This document shows, piece by piece, positions 33,836 to 46,309 of a stretch of 64,000 nucleotides of DNA. The position numbers and the translations under genes were made by a program. Origin of the DNA: Phyllostachys edulis (Eukaryota > Streptophyta > Magnoliopsida > Poales > Poaceae); assembly GCA_036346405.1 (NCBI GenBank), contig CM070568.1:6826221-6890220 (forward strand), in the 5' to 3' direction. The notes under the pieces were generated by a model, which did not search any database, was not told the origin of the DNA, and saw nothing but the letters and a program-made list of their open reading frames with translations. Every line of letters begins with the position of its first letter. Within the stretch, counting starts at the first letter, position 1.

Positions 33836-34930
33836 CAAAGCCTTGTATGGATTGAAACAAGCCCTTAAAGCTTGGTATGATAGGCTTAAGAGTTTCTTGC
33901 TTAAAAATGATTTCAAAATGGGAATGGTTGATAAAACCTTGTTCACTCTCAGGCATGGCAGTGACTTTTTATTGGTTCAGATTTATGTGGATGACATTAT
34001 ATTCGGTGGTTCTTCTCATGCTTTGGTGTCCAGATTTTCTGATTCTATGAGCAGGAAATTCGAGATGAGCATGATGGGCGAACTGACCTTCTTCCTTGGT
34101 CTTCAAGTCAAGCAACTAAAAGAAGGCACCTTCACTCATCAAAGCAAGTATACAAAGGACCTTCTTCAGCGCTTCGATATGGGAAGCAGTAGGCCAATGT
34201 CTACTCCCATTCCCACATCCACTGTGCTGGACCCTAATGAGGATAGAGAGCCCGTGGACTAGAAGGAGTACCGCAGCATGATTGGCTCTCTTCTCTACCT
34301 CTGTGTCGAGGCGGACATATAGTTTTTGTTTGTGCATGCGCTCGATTCGAGCTTCCTCGTGCCTCTCATCGTCAAGCTGTGCGTCACATTTTTAGGTACC
34401 TCCAGGACACTCTTGACTTTGGACTCTAGTATTCTTCTGATTCTGCTCTCTCCATTCGGGCTTTTTTCGATGCTGATTTTGCGTGGTGTAGAGTGGATAG
34501 GAAGAGTACTTCTGGCACTTGTCATTTCTTAGGCACATCTCTTATCCCTTGGTCTTCTAGGAAGCAGTCCTTTGTTGCACAGTCCACCATCGAGGCCGAG
34601 TATGTAGCTGCAGCCAGTAGTTGCTCTCAGGTTCTCTAGATCTTATCTACTCAGCGGGACTATGGGTTGTCTTTGGATAGTGTTCTTCTTTTCTGTGATA
34701 ACACTAGTGCCATAAACATTGCCAAAAACCCAGTGCAACACTATAGGACCAAGCACATTGATATTAGATATCATTTCCTTAGAGACCATGTAGAGAAGAG
34801 TGATGTTGTGCTTCACTTTGTAGAGTCTGAGCAGCAGGTTGCAGATATTTTCACTAAGGCTCTTGATTCCTCTCGTTTTGCTTCTTTGCGGGGAGAGCTG
34901 GGGGTTATTAGTCCTCTTGGCCTGTTTTGA
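33836..34930 (+). pseudogene. copia-3 reverse transcriptase right part and RNase H
   Basis: 33843-34262: KALYGLKQALKAWYDRL, the intact catalytic loop QIYVDDIIFGGSS, then FEMSMMGELTFFLGLQVKQ and QSKYTKDLLQRFDM, ending at a stop after DREPVD (34260-34262). The next part (MIGSLLYLCVEAD) is followed by frameshifts. The RNase H C-terminal half is open at 34667-34930: DSVLLFCDNTSAINIAKNPV, HIDIRYHFLRDHV and QQVADIFTKALDSSRF. It ends at TGA just before a GGGGGAG tract. Confidence 0.85.
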
Positions 34931-36390
34931 GGGGGAGTTTGCTCTTTTTGCATTCATTGTACCATAATACATTTTAAAATTCAGCAACTTGCATTGTAAT
35001 ATAATCTTGTGGAGTTTTGATTATTATCCTTGTATGACATTGTTTCATACTTTATACCCTACCATGTCTTATGCTAGTTTGCTAGATTTCTTTTATGGCT
35101 TTTCATGTATAGCTTAGCTTTTTGCCATGCTAGCTTTGTTATCTGTGAGAAAATTGAATCAAAACATGACTTGTTAGATTTTGTGACTAGTTTTGCCATA
35201 GTGATCTTCTCATGATTCACGCCATGTCATATAGGCGAAATTGAGTCTTGGACTTACTTTGAGTTTTAATTTGAGCTATGATAGTTCTTAAGTCAAGCAA
35301 ATGAAAAATGAGTTTTTCTGTGCGAAAAAACTGATCTCTCCAATTGTTTCTCATGAGACAGCTTGTTATTGCACTAGGCATGAAATCAGGGGGAATTTTG
35401 GATGACCTAGAAACCTCTCTTAAGCTTATTGCTTGGGATGGTCACGGCAAGGCTTGAGATCTAGCACAATGCTAAAGAAAACAAATTATCAATTGGTTGA
35501 AGCTTAGGATACAGTTGTGGATGGCTCCTAGTCCAGGACTTGCTTTACTAAGATAAAACCAAAAATTTTCAGCAAAATGCTCAATGTGCTAAATTCCAAA
35601 TGTTGAACAAATTGATTCTTCATTGAACTCATAGCGCTCAAAATTGACTCATTTTCTAGTTTCTAGGCTCCATTTTGCTTATAGACATAGCTTGACTCAT
35701 TTTTGGATGCCTGTAGCTAAACTATGATCTTGAGCACCTTGTCATGCTAAAATTTTATTTGATCTCAGATTATTGCTCTTTTGGCCTTAGCTTTGATGTA
35801 CATGTTTTGCCATGATAGAACGTAGCTGCTTCACATAATATGGCTTGGTGTAATACTTGTACAGTCCTCTTGGATAATTCTCATGGCTCCCTTTGCTAAA
35901 AATTGAATAAATTGCAGCCATTTCATATCATTCATACTCTATCTTCCTCTATGCACCTTGATGAATCCATTGTCAAAGGGGGAGAAATGGTAAAAATGGA
36001 CAAATAGAGATAAATGAATTTTCACGAAAATTGATGATCATAGTAAGGGGGAGCATTTTATATGCATTTTTGTGATCTTATTGTCATTTCTGAATTTGAT
36101 TTGCAATTCTTGCAACCTCACAATGATCAAAGATCGTGTTGAACAATTGTTTTTTCATATGGACCTTAAGTGAGATTTTTGTCACTCCTTTGGAAATTGA
36201 AGCTTTTGTGCTTTCTTTTGCTGCATCTCACTTGCCTATGCTATTCTGAAGCCAGCTTGGTCATTTCCCTTGCTTTCGCTTGCATTTTGACCAAGTTGTG
36301 CCTTTGTGCGAAAATATCGAGTTTTTTACTTTCCAAACCTCAAACTTTGCATTTATGGGAAATTGCCAATGTGTTCATCAAGGGGGAGAT
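34931..36390 (+). other. Non-coding region between copia-3 pol and 3' LTR, with repeated PPT motifs
   Basis: About 1.46 kb without coding similarity. Purine tracts GAGGGGGAG or close variants occur near 34928, 35390, 35972, 36045 and 36380, the last abutting the LTR. Multiple PPT-like motifs in this position are characteristic of Sireviruses. I see no envelope-like reading frame. Confidence 0.7.
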
Positions 36391-38448
36391 TGTGAATATC
36401 ATGAGAATATGAGCATGATCTTAGGATGATGATACAATTGGCAATGGCTTTTGTGGTTTGTCAAATCATGCATTTTTGGCAAAGTTTAAAAGGCTGTCAG
36501 GTCACTAGCGGTCTGACCGGCCACTTTGGTGGTCAGACTGGCCTTGCCTCAGTTTGTTTTTCAGGTTTGGTGGCTGACGGTCTGACCGGCCTTGGTGGCG
36601 GTCAGACTGGCCAGTGTGGCGGTCTGACCGACTATCCTTGAGCGGTCAGACCGGTCATTTAGGTGACTTTGGATTTTTATGCAGAGCCAAAAATAGAAGG
36701 TGTAGGTGAGTGAGAGGGTTCTTCTGCACTTGGTCTCATAATTTTTGGAGCTTCCAGTGAAAAGTTCTATTCATTTGAAATTTCCATAGAGCTCTCGGGT
36801 TTCTAGGTTGGAAAATTGGCTAAGTCCCAAGTGGGCGGTTAGGCCAAGCCTTTTCTTTGGTGGTCGACCCAGGCCGGTGGTGGTCGACCGCCATGGTTGG
36901 TGGTCTGACCGGTTTTGACTTGTTTCGCTCGTCAGTGTGGCGCAATGTGTGTTCGTTAGGTCAAGTTCATGAATTTCATTGCATATGTGTTGCATATTGC
37001 ATGTTTTGGCTAACGTGGGTCAAGTTGTGAAGAACTTGTTCCCGAAGACGATTTCTTGGTCTGTTGCTGTGCAAGTGGCTTGCAGGTCAACGACGGTCAA
37101 CGATGAGGATGATCGGGACTAAGCTAGGAGAGCTGAGGTCCAGAACGATCGAGGATGCCATGTGAGGTCAGGAGACTCAAGCATGGCGCAGAATGGACAA
37201 GGATGAACGAACGGGCAGTTCGATGCGACGGGTTGGATTAAGCGGCGTGGGGGTCGGTGCAAGTGCCATGGTGGTTTCGACGGGAGCTGGACGGGAGAGA
37301 CTTCCCGACACGATGAGAGCCGTTGATCAACCTACACGTGGTGAAGCAAGCGAGTGCTTCACCAAGATTGGACTTAGTCTTTGGAGAAAGATCAAGAAGG
37401 GATATTTTGGTAATTTTACCAAATACCGCCTTTGTGACCTTGGGCTAAACCACGGCGCAAGACGGTGCGTGGAGAAGTGGTTTAGGTCAAGAAGAAGATG
37501 AAGACGACGCTTCAAGATGCGTGCATGTGTCCCGTTTGTGTTGGGCCTTAACGGGAGCCCATTAGGGTTAACTCTTCTAGAAGTTAAGCCTCACTATAAA
37601 TAGGAGGGGGTGCTGTCAAACAGCCCCCAAGTACTTCATTTGCAAAACCCTAGTTTGTCTTAGGGCTTAAAAAGGAAAGGAGAGGCTTAGAGTTTTAGAG
37701 AGTTGAAATGATTTGAGTGCTTATAGATTGAGTTCTTGTCCTCCTTGAGGGAGTGGCTGTAACCAGCAACAATCGCGAATCAATCTATGGATGATTATTC
37801 AAAGATGAGTCTTCTTGTATTCTTCCTTCTTATTTGATGATTTTGGGTGTTTCTTTGATCCAATGGGTTTCTATAGGTTTCTTGCCCCCATCTACCTTGC
37901 TGTGACATATGGGAATACATCTAGGGTAATCTTGATCAATAATCTCTCACGAGCAAGTTTTGGATCAAGTTTTTTGTTTTTCCTCGGTTTTGAACCCTCT
38001 TTCGGTAAAATAGAAAAATGTCAAAACTTTGACGTGGATCTACTCGATCGTCGCTTGGAATAGGTTCTAGATATCCTTGGGAAGGTGTGTTCCAAGTTTG
38101 GTTAAGTTTGGCCGCGTAGATCAAAACTTTGATCGATTTTCGTTTTGGAACCCGAGCTGTTTTTCCTGTTCATAGTAAGGTCCGGTCAGACCGATCCTTT
38201 GCCGCCGGTCAGACCGCACCCTGGTTTGACCACTCAATGAACGCCAGTCTGACCGCCCGAAGAAGCTTGAGCCCTTTTTGTTCTTTACTTTGGGGATTTT
38301 GGTTTGGATTCAATACAAGTCTTCTGTTGTACTTGTATGTTGATCTTCATAGCTATTGAAGTGAACCTGGTGTTGAATCTGAACAAGGTGAAAAATTAGG
38401 CGAACTCCTATTCACCACCCCCCCTCTAGTTGTCTTTCCGGTCCTACA
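36391..38448 (+). repeat. 3' LTR of copia-3
   Basis: TGTGAATATCATGA...GTCCTACA; 2,058 bp, partner of 19361-21412, with the same palindrome clusters and the TATA box at 37594-37603. Confidence 0.9.
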
Positions 38449-39010
38449 ATAGCAATGAACCCTCCACGAACAACTGCCGAACTTTTCGACATGGCCGACA
38501 AGTACGCCATCGCAAGCGAAGCAATAGAGTGGTGTGAGGCCATTGATCGGAAGGACAAAATCCCCTGCCTGGTTTGGACAAACTAGAGAAAAAGAATAAG
38601 AAAACTCTCAAGAAGAAGAAGAACCACAGACCCGATGACAAAGAAGTCCTGTCTATCCTTAAAAAGTTTACGAAGGGTAAAAAAGACTATATCGGTCGAG
38701 GCAAAGCAAAAGCCCTGACCAAAGGATTCCAGAAAAACAAGAAGTGGTGTCCACTTCACCAGCAGGCAGGGCATGACCTCCGCACCTACCGAAGCTAGCA
38801 AAAGAAACTAGAGGACTATTATGCAGGTAAAGGACCATTTCCCGCAATACAGGAGCTCAGAGAAATGAGTTCCAAAAAGGACAAAGATGGCAACGAAGAA
38901 ATGAAGTACCAGGAGCCTTAACACATGGTCAACATGATATTTGGAGGTTCTTCTTCATACGAGTCGAGGCGTCATCTGAAGGCCATGGAGCGGGAGGTCA
39001 ACCTCGTCGA
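38449..39010 (+). pseudogene. gypsy gag, 3' part
   Basis: Continues the gag cut at 19360: AMNPPRTTAELFDMADKYAI, ASEAIEW, a lysine-rich stretch (KKNKKTLKKKKNHRPDDKEV, 38574-38660), and a CXLHXXXXHD-type segment, KKWCPLHQQAGHDLRTYRS (~38735-38795). It then reaches the linker to protease. Stops at 38584 and 38797 and a frameshift break it. Confidence 0.75.
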
Positions 39011-41030
39011 GTCTCCGACCATCATCAAGCCATCAAAGTGGTCGGACATGACAATCTCCTTCAACAAAGAAGACTACCCCATCCCTTCACTCGACCAGGT
39101 AGGTTCCCTATTGTTGTTGAACCTACTATTAATAACAACTGTAGGGTTAATCGAGTTTTGATAGATGGTGGTAGTTCTTTAAACATTTTATTTGCGGGAA
39201 CTTTAGAAGACATGCAAGTTCCCAAGTCCAAGGTGAAACCAGTGAAATATGCCTTTCACGGTATCCCTGGCTCCACCGCTAAACCGATAGGACAAGTTTC
39301 CCTACCGGTTACGTTCGGAAGACCTGACAACTTCCGAACAAAAAAGATCCCATTTGATGTAGTGGATTTTGAATCCGCATACAATGGAATCCTTGGTCGA
39401 CCGGCCTTAGCAAAGTTCTTGATAGCCACGCACTACGGTTATCAAAGTTTGAAAATGCTGAGACCGAAAGGAGTCATCACGGTTCGAGGAGATCAGAAAA
39501 TGGCTCACGTGTGTAATCATAAATTCTTAGAACTAGTCGATGAACTTTTGACCAGAGAGGCTAATCCATCTACCGTGCAGGTCAAGCACTCGAGGCCAAA
39601 GATGATGCATATTCAGGGTACCACCAGATTAATATGTGTAAAGAAGATGAAGAGAAAACTTCCTTCATCACTCCATATGGCACTTATTGCTATGTTAAGA
39701 TGCCATTTTGGTCTCAAAAATGCTAGTGCAACTTTTCAAAGGTTGATGCAGAAAACCTTTAGTCTACAGATAGGTCGGAATCTAGAAGCCTACGTTGATG
39801 ATCTGGTCGTAAAGAGCACCAACGCTAGCGATCATATCCTCGAACTACAAGAGACTTTCAACAACTTGAGAAGGCATAACCTCAAGTTGAATCCGGAGAA
39901 GTGTGTGTTCGGTGTTTCTGTTGGAAAACTGCTCGGTTTCCTAGTCTCGGCTAGAGGTATTCAAGCAAATCTAGTAAAAATATCGGCCATCAACCAGATG
40001 CGCCCTCCGACCACGAAGAAAGAGGTCCAGAAACTAACCGGCTGTATGGCAGCGTTAAGTCGTTTCATAGCAAGGTTAGGAGAAAAAGGATTACATTTCT
40101 TTAAACTTCTTCAGAAACATGGGAGTTTTGAGTGGACTAAAGAGGCAAACAATGCCTTTGAAGAACTTAAGAAGTGCCTTATGAGCCCCCTGATCTTAGT
40201 TTCTCCAAGATTGGGAGAAATATTGCTAATTTACGTGGCTGCAACGCCACAGACAGTTAGCGGCGTATTGGTCGTTGAACGGGATAACATCCAACGGCTA
40301 GTATATTACGTAAGCGAAGTCTTACATGGACCAAAGGAAATATACCCACAGGTACAAAAGTTGCTCTATGGTCTCCTTATGTCTTCAAGGAAACTGAGGC
40401 ATTACTTTCAGACCCACAAAGTGGTCGTACCAACCGGATATCCTTTTGGTCAAGTCCTTGGAAACAGGGAATCATCAGGACGAATAGCAAAATGGGTGGT
40501 TGAGTTAGGGACGTTTGACCTCCATTTCATCTCACAAACAGCAATCAAGTCCTAAGCAATAGCAGAATTCATTGCCGAATGGACAAACCTTGAACCCACC
40601 CAAAGGCCCGAGTACAAACACCACGAAGAGTGGACAATGTACTTTGACGGTTCCTTGATGCTAAAAGGCTCAGGGGCTGGAGTTGTGTTGATATCCCCTA
40701 CTAGCGAACACGTCAAGTACGCCATCCAGTTAAATTTTCCTACCACAAACAACATGGCAGAATATAAAGGTTTACTAGTAGGACTCTGAGCAGCTCGTTC
40801 GCTCGGGATTCGCAGATTACTAGTGAAAGGCGATTATCAACTAGTAGCAAATCAAGTAGGGAAAGAGTATCAATGCTCGAGTACCAAGATGTCATCTTAT
40901 CTAGCGGAAGTACGGAAACTCGAAAAACACTTCTTCGGTTTCCAGAACCAACATATTCCTAGAAAGGAAAACTTTCTAGCTGACCAGTTGGCACAGATGG
41001 CCTCCACAAGGTCGACCGTCCCGCCCAGAG
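39011..41030 (+). pseudogene. gypsy protease, reverse transcriptase and two RNase H domains
   Basis: 39038-40555 is open for 505 codons. Protease: RVLIDGGSSLNILF (~39150-39192). RT is internally deleted: after STVQVKH the frame jumps to a frameshifted DAYSGYHQI segment (~39608-39640), so the N-terminal fingers are missing. The FGLKNASATFQRLMQ motif and the catalytic loop AYVDDLVVKS (~39788-39817) remain. The first RNase H (ILLIYVAATPQTVSGVL, ~40225) has lost its leading catalytic Asp motif. After a stop at 40553-40555 a second, archaeal-type RNase H follows (MYFDGSLMLKGSGAGVVL; TNNMAEYKGLL; then a stop at 40789; LVKGDYQLVANQV). The second RNase H is a hallmark of the Tat lineage. Confidence 0.85.
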
Positions 41031-42420
41031 TTTTTCTCAAGCAACTTGATTCACCCTCGGTGGTCGAGCCTTCCGAGAACATATATGATTCTCTACAGGT
41101 CGTACAAACCGATCGTGAAAACATGGATGCTCCACAGGTCGTTGACGGTTGGCGCTGTCACGATCAAGGTAGAGATTGGATGACATCAATCTACAATTAT
41201 ATTCAGTATGACATAATTCCAGAAGATGATGTAGAGGCTGATCGTCTAGCACGAAAAGCCAAATCATACACTCTAATTGAATGTATCTTGTATAAACGAG
41301 GATCTCATGGAGTGTTGATGAGATGCATATCTCGAACGGATGGCATTAAATTGCTAACCGAAATCCATGAAGGAGTCGGTGGAGCACATCATTCCTACAG
41401 AACACTGGTCGATAAAGCCTTTCGGGCAAGGATACTATTGGCCAACTACCCTTCATGATGCGAAAGAGCTCATGACGAAGTGCATATAATGTCAGTTTCA
41501 AAGCCGACAAGTACATCAGCCGCCACAAGCCTTGCAGACCATTCCTCTTTCCTGGCCTTTTGCAACCTAGGGACTGGACATTCTAGGACCTTTCCCAAGA
41601 GCATCCGGGGGCTTCGAATTCCTCTTCATCATGATTGACACGTTTACAAAATGGATCGAAGCCGAGCCTGTTGTTAAAACAACAATTGAGGCAGCTAAGA
41701 GATTTCTCATGAAAAATGTGGTCACACGATTTGGTGTACCCAGTCGTATAATCACAAACAATGGTGCCGAGTTCTCCAGCGGTCAGTTCCAAGAATTCTG
41801 TGACGAACTTGGTATTAAAGTTCATTTTGCTTATGTTGCTCATCCGCAGAGCAACAGAGCATTTGAGCGAGCTAATGGTATCATTATGCAGGGGATAAAA
41901 CGTTGAGTGTTCGACCAGTTAATCAAATAGTCAGGAGCTTGGGTTCAAGAACTCCTGTCTGTATTATGGGCTATTCAAACCATGACCAGTCGTATGACCG
42001 GTAAAACACCATTTTTCTTGGTTTATGGTGCTGAAGCCATGCTTCCTCCAGAACTAAAAATTGGCTCTGCTCGGATTGATTGTTTCAACGAAAACGATCA
42101 GAATGAACGACGACTTGACGACATCAATTTCCTTGAAGAACGACGAAATCAAGCCTTGGTATGATCTGCAGTCTATCAACAAGCCATGCGAAGGTACCAT
42201 AGTCGTAAGATACAACCTCGCAGCCTTGTTGTAGGTGATCTGGTTCTTAGAAAAATTTAGAACCAAGCAAATCGCAACAAGCTTTTCCCTAAGTGGGAAA
42301 GTCCTTACACTGTGGTCGAAGTCACCCACTAGGTTCTGTACGACTAGCCATGTCGGACGGGCAAGCTTTGTCAAATTCTTGGAACATTGATCAATTGCGT
42401 AAGTTCTATGTCTAAATCTT
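41031..42420 (+). pseudogene. gypsy integrase
   Basis: The zinc-binding N-terminus is at ~41280-41455 (EIHEGVGGAHHSYRTLVDKA), with frameshifts and stops at ~41457. The catalytic core at 41631-41906 reads MIDTFTKWIEAEPVV and SRIITNNGAEFSSG, where the usual IITDNG has Asn in place of the catalytic Asp. It then reads VAHPQSNRAFERANGII with the Glu retained. A stop at 41904-41906 follows. The C-terminal part (MTGKTPFFLVYGAEAMLPPE, 41982-42164) and PRSLVVGDLVLRKI (~42220) end near 42415. It is inactive. Confidence 0.85.
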
Positions 42421-43410
42421 TTGTACATTATTTCAATTCTTTTTCATTTCATTAGTACATTCATTCATTTCTTTTCGACGAGTGATATGATTTATATATC
42501 TATGCCTATATTCTGGTCACCTACTATTGTTTATTTGAGATGGTCGGAGAAGACCATTTTTCTCTCCGATATCCTTTATCAGGATCTCTGTTACTTTTTG
42601 GCAATAGCATATGTGTCATACGTTGTATAGGTCCTAGTCGTGATCATTTCATGATTCCATGCTTGACCATACAAGTAAAAAGAGCATAATACAAATAACT
42701 TCATATAGTGCCTTATACTGTTAAGATTATGAAGACTATATTTCTTCATTTTAAAATCTGTTCTACTCTCGTTTGGCTACTGGTCGGGACACGGAAAGCC
42801 TCTTAGTCGAAGTCTCTCCTTTTTCGCACATGGTCCTACCAACTTGAAGGAGCTTACTGGTGACGGTTCTTTTCTTACGATCCTCGTTGCCAGTCGGACT
42901 TGAGCCTGAGCACGTTTTGCGAAATATTTTTCTATATCTTCTGTTCTTAGTAGTATTCTCCAATCAGTTTTGGGTTGTATATATAAATACGATCACTTAT
43001 CGTTTTTTTCATACATTCTTGCATTTCTACTTTTGTCATCCCAACAAATCTTTTTTTCCGACCATGTATAGTTTTGTTTGGTATTTCTATTATGACAAAC
43101 AAAGATCTATAACTAGTTGAAATCATACACTGGTTCCGACCAAAATGATTTTCTAGTATTGTTACGATCAGTTTTGTCTTATGATCAGTATATACCTTCA
43201 AAATAATGGTTTCGACTTTTATTCTCTTTCTTGGCTAAACTGCTTGTCTAGTAAGGCTCTTCTACTACAAAGCAGTCGGGGGCTAGGAAGTATACAAGAA
43301 TTTCAAAAAGTCAAAAGGATAAACAAAAGACTTGCTGATGGCAAAAATGTAAGTTTTATACATTTTTTATAATTCTTATATTACAATGTCCTACTCAGAA
43401 TGTCTCCAGA
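42421..43410. other. Spacer between gypsy pol and the antisense gene
   Basis: About 1 kb of T-rich sequence. It lies between the 3' ends of two convergent units (pol on plus, the spliced gene on minus), so it probably holds both 3' untranslated regions. No further gene seen. Confidence 0.5.
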
Positions 43411-46309
43411 CTAATTACTCCTTGATGGAGATCCGACATCCATCTCCTCTACAACTTTGTCTCCAAGCGGCTTTAGTTCTTTCATACACTTGGTCGCCTC
43501 ATCAGGCAGGCAGTTGAAGTCATCTTCAACGGCTTAGAGATCAATGGAGGGGTCGAAAGCTTTCAGTTTTGCCAGTGCAAAACTAACTCCATTGGCAACG
43601 CCTTCTTTCATAGTATGAGCATAATTCTTTCGAGTGGTCTAAAGCAGACCACTGAGATCTTCTAGAAGTTGGCCCAAGAAGTTTATTTTCTCTATTGGAT
43701 CTCTTAAGTTAGACACACTTGATCCTGATCCCATATCAAAGATCATCTTGTTTAAAGCATGAATCTTTTCATCAAGATTTTGCACAAGAGTTGTCTCTTT
43801 ATCTTGCTCAAATTTCAGAGCCTTTTTTTTGCTCTGTTCAGCGCTTGCATTTGCTCTACATGAGTAAAACAAGAAATAAGTACAACATGATCAGAGGAGG
43901 ATAATAAGTCAAGTCTACGACCTATTACCTTCAATTTTCTTGTTAAAAGTCTCATTTCTGGTCGACGCCTCTGAAATTGACCGATCCTTAGCCTGATTTT
44001 CTTCCTTAAGCAGAGCTATTCTGGCTTTATCAGCCACGAATTCTTCTTTTATTTTCTCCAAATCTATCGAATATGATAAGGGAGAATAATTAGAGAAGGA
44101 CAAAGTATTGAAGAAGGAAAAAGGTTAAGAGGAAAGTTCTTACTTTCCAATTCGGAGTGCTTTTTCTCCAAATCCTTAATTCGCTGGGTTAGTCCTCCGA
44201 CCACAACAAAGTTCTCGACCATATGCTACACAAATAGCATTTTCTCTTCAAGTTTCCTGTAAACTTTTAAAAGCGAAATTATGAAACTGGTTGTAGATAC
44301 TTACCCGGATTGCCACTTCGTTATAATCGGCAAAAATAATATCAGCACCTATATTAATTTGATAGTCCGATATTCTTCCCCATGCCTCATCAAGCTCCTT
44401 ATTCTCAATAAATCGGGGAATAAAAGGGAACTTGTTAGGTTAGGAGGGATTACCAACAGGGGTCGGGACTTGTTGAGAGCCTTCAGGGGCAACTACTTCC
44501 ACAGAAGGAGTTAAGATCACCAATGGATCCAGCTCGACTGTTGGCTTCACCACCTACCCAAGGGCTTTCTCGACCACTTTATCCCCAGGAACTTTGTCCT
44601 AGGATGTACCTTGGACGAGGACTTCCACGGGTGCCTGGTCCTCAGGAAGATTCTGGTCGAAAACGACCGGAACGCCAGACGACCTATACAAAACAAAGAA
44701 GGAAAGTTCAAAATACCAAATCACCAAAATCCATTAAAGGTATGCACTTGTACGACCTTTTTCATTTGTACATACCTAGTTAATTTCTTGGATTTGACTT
44801 TGAATTGCGGTATAGAAAACTCTGTACCGCTAGCCTTCCTTTTCTTTTCATCCAATTTCACCGGTTCCGAACCGACAGGGTTGGTTAAACCCCTCACATC
44901 CTCTAACATGATGTCGGAAGCAATGTCCTCGATCAATTCATCAAGGGTTGCATTCCTGACCATTGGGTCGGAGGGAGTGGTTTCATCAACCTCCAGATCA
45001 GTTGTTTCAGTAACAACTGTAAGGTCGTGAATGACCAATCTGAAGTCTACGGCCTCTGTAGCTATGCTCTGTGGGCCTTCAGTCTTCTCCACCTAAATCA
45101 AAAAATAAGTTTGGTTAGGTGATGAATTTTTCTATCTAAAGTATATATATTCTTCTTTTAAAAATGCTCTATTACCTCAGAAGATTCATCTTCTTCCAGT
45201 GCATCTGGGCACGAATCGGTCGGAGCCACGGTGGGATTTTGATCCTCACCGGATTGTACAACTCGCAATCTGACCGCCTACAAAAATAGAGCAAGATTAT
45301 TAAACTAATCGGAGAATATGTATACATGATAAAAGAGATTTGATTACCTACCTTAAGTCTTGCCAATCTCTCTTCAACAGAGACTATTGCCAAGACATCG
45401 GGGAATGCAGCCTTCTCACCAAGCTCCCCAGCGTAGATCATCCTGATCTGCTCTCTGATTTCCTCAGGAGAAAGGGCTTTTTTAAAAAAGGGAAGGGGAC
45501 AAGAGCAGATTTTAAGGTGTTACGATAATCAAGTAATAAGTCATACTGGTCGGAGCTTCTTTCGAAGACTTACCATCTCGTGAAATAGCTTCATCACGAC
45601 CAATGGACCAGAGCAGGGAATGAGTTCAGAGCCTCAGAGGACTAATCTGGCGTTTGGTGAAATCTCTCACCACATACCAAGAAGTTAAGCCCTTGATCTT
45701 TAGGTTATGGATGGCATCCACCCATCTTCCGACCACCCCTGCCTTCTCCACGGTTTTCCTCCACTTAGGATTCTCGTTCGCCCTAATTCCGGTGAAGTAG
45801 AGGCCATCATCCCTCGTAATCGTTATGTAGAACTAGTTCTTTTTCCATGACGACCACGAGGATTTCGAGTACATTTGGATGTACTCATCGGCCTTCTCGT
45901 CGTGACGGCACAGCGTGCATTCTCTAGTAGCCCCCGTGGATCTCCCCAACATCGTCATTCGATAGAAATACCTGAAGAGCCTCAAGTTTGGACGCATTCC
46001 CAGGTACGCCTCACATAGGTAGATGAAAATACTAATATTAGCGATGGAATTAGGAGCCAAATTCACCAATTCCACCTCGCAATACTCTAAAACGTGAGGA
46101 AGGAATTTGTGCACCAGTACCCTCAGCCTCCACTCGATGTGGGCGAGAAAGATTGGAATTTTCCCATCTTCGTGGCTCAGAAAGTGCTCCCCGGTTGCTG
46201 ACCTCCATCTGATTAGATTCTTGTTTGGGAGCATTCCCATCTTCTCCAGCACTTCAAGCTTCTTCTCACTCAGATCCGAAGCCATCCACTTCGTGATTTG
46301 CTCCGACAT
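43411..46309 (-). pseudogene. Eight-exon antisense gene inside the gypsy element (PF04195-like N-terminus, coiled-coil C-terminus)
   Basis: Exons on the minus strand: 46309-45574, 45476-45352, 45277-45176, 45092-44776, 44683-44305, 44225-44144, 44063-43929, 43853-43411. Every intron is GT..AG; donors include GTAAGT (45573), GTAGGT (45351), GTATGT (44775) and GTAAGT (44304). Exon lengths sum to 2,319 nt, and all seven junctions keep phase, giving a 772-residue frame broken only by seven stops (two in exon 1, three in exon 5, two in exon 8). Exon 1 encodes the plant 'putative gypsy type transposon' domain (FLAHIEWRLRVLVHKFLPHV; NISIFIYLCEAYLGMRPNLR; FRYFYR). The later exons encode a charged, Lys/Glu-rich coiled coil (KIKEEFVADKARIALLKEE). 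It starts just inside the 3' LTR and runs against pol. Such antisense genes are known from Tat-lineage elements; the function is unknown. Confidence 0.85.

Larger units (their letters stand above)
19361..38448 (+). mobile_element. Sirevirus-like copia retrotransposon (copia-3)
   Basis: LTRs of 2,052 and 2,058 bp (19361-21412; 36391-38448) and an exact 5-bp target duplication ATAGC (19356-19360; 38449-38453). It is about 11.5 kb without the nested copia-4. Sirevirus marks are long LTRs with arrays of a palindromic motif (GGTCAGACCGG type), a large coiled-coil gag, and several polypurine-tract-like GGGGGAG motifs between pol and the 3' LTR. It is inserted into the gag of the gypsy element. The coding region holds gag, protease, integrase, RT and RNase H with stops in each. 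Confidence 0.9.

Noticed and set aside
34931..36390. Envelope-like gene between copia-3 pol and 3' LTR, as in some Sireviruses
   Set aside because: No frame longer than about 80 codons and no membrane-protein pattern; only repeated polypurine motifs are seen.
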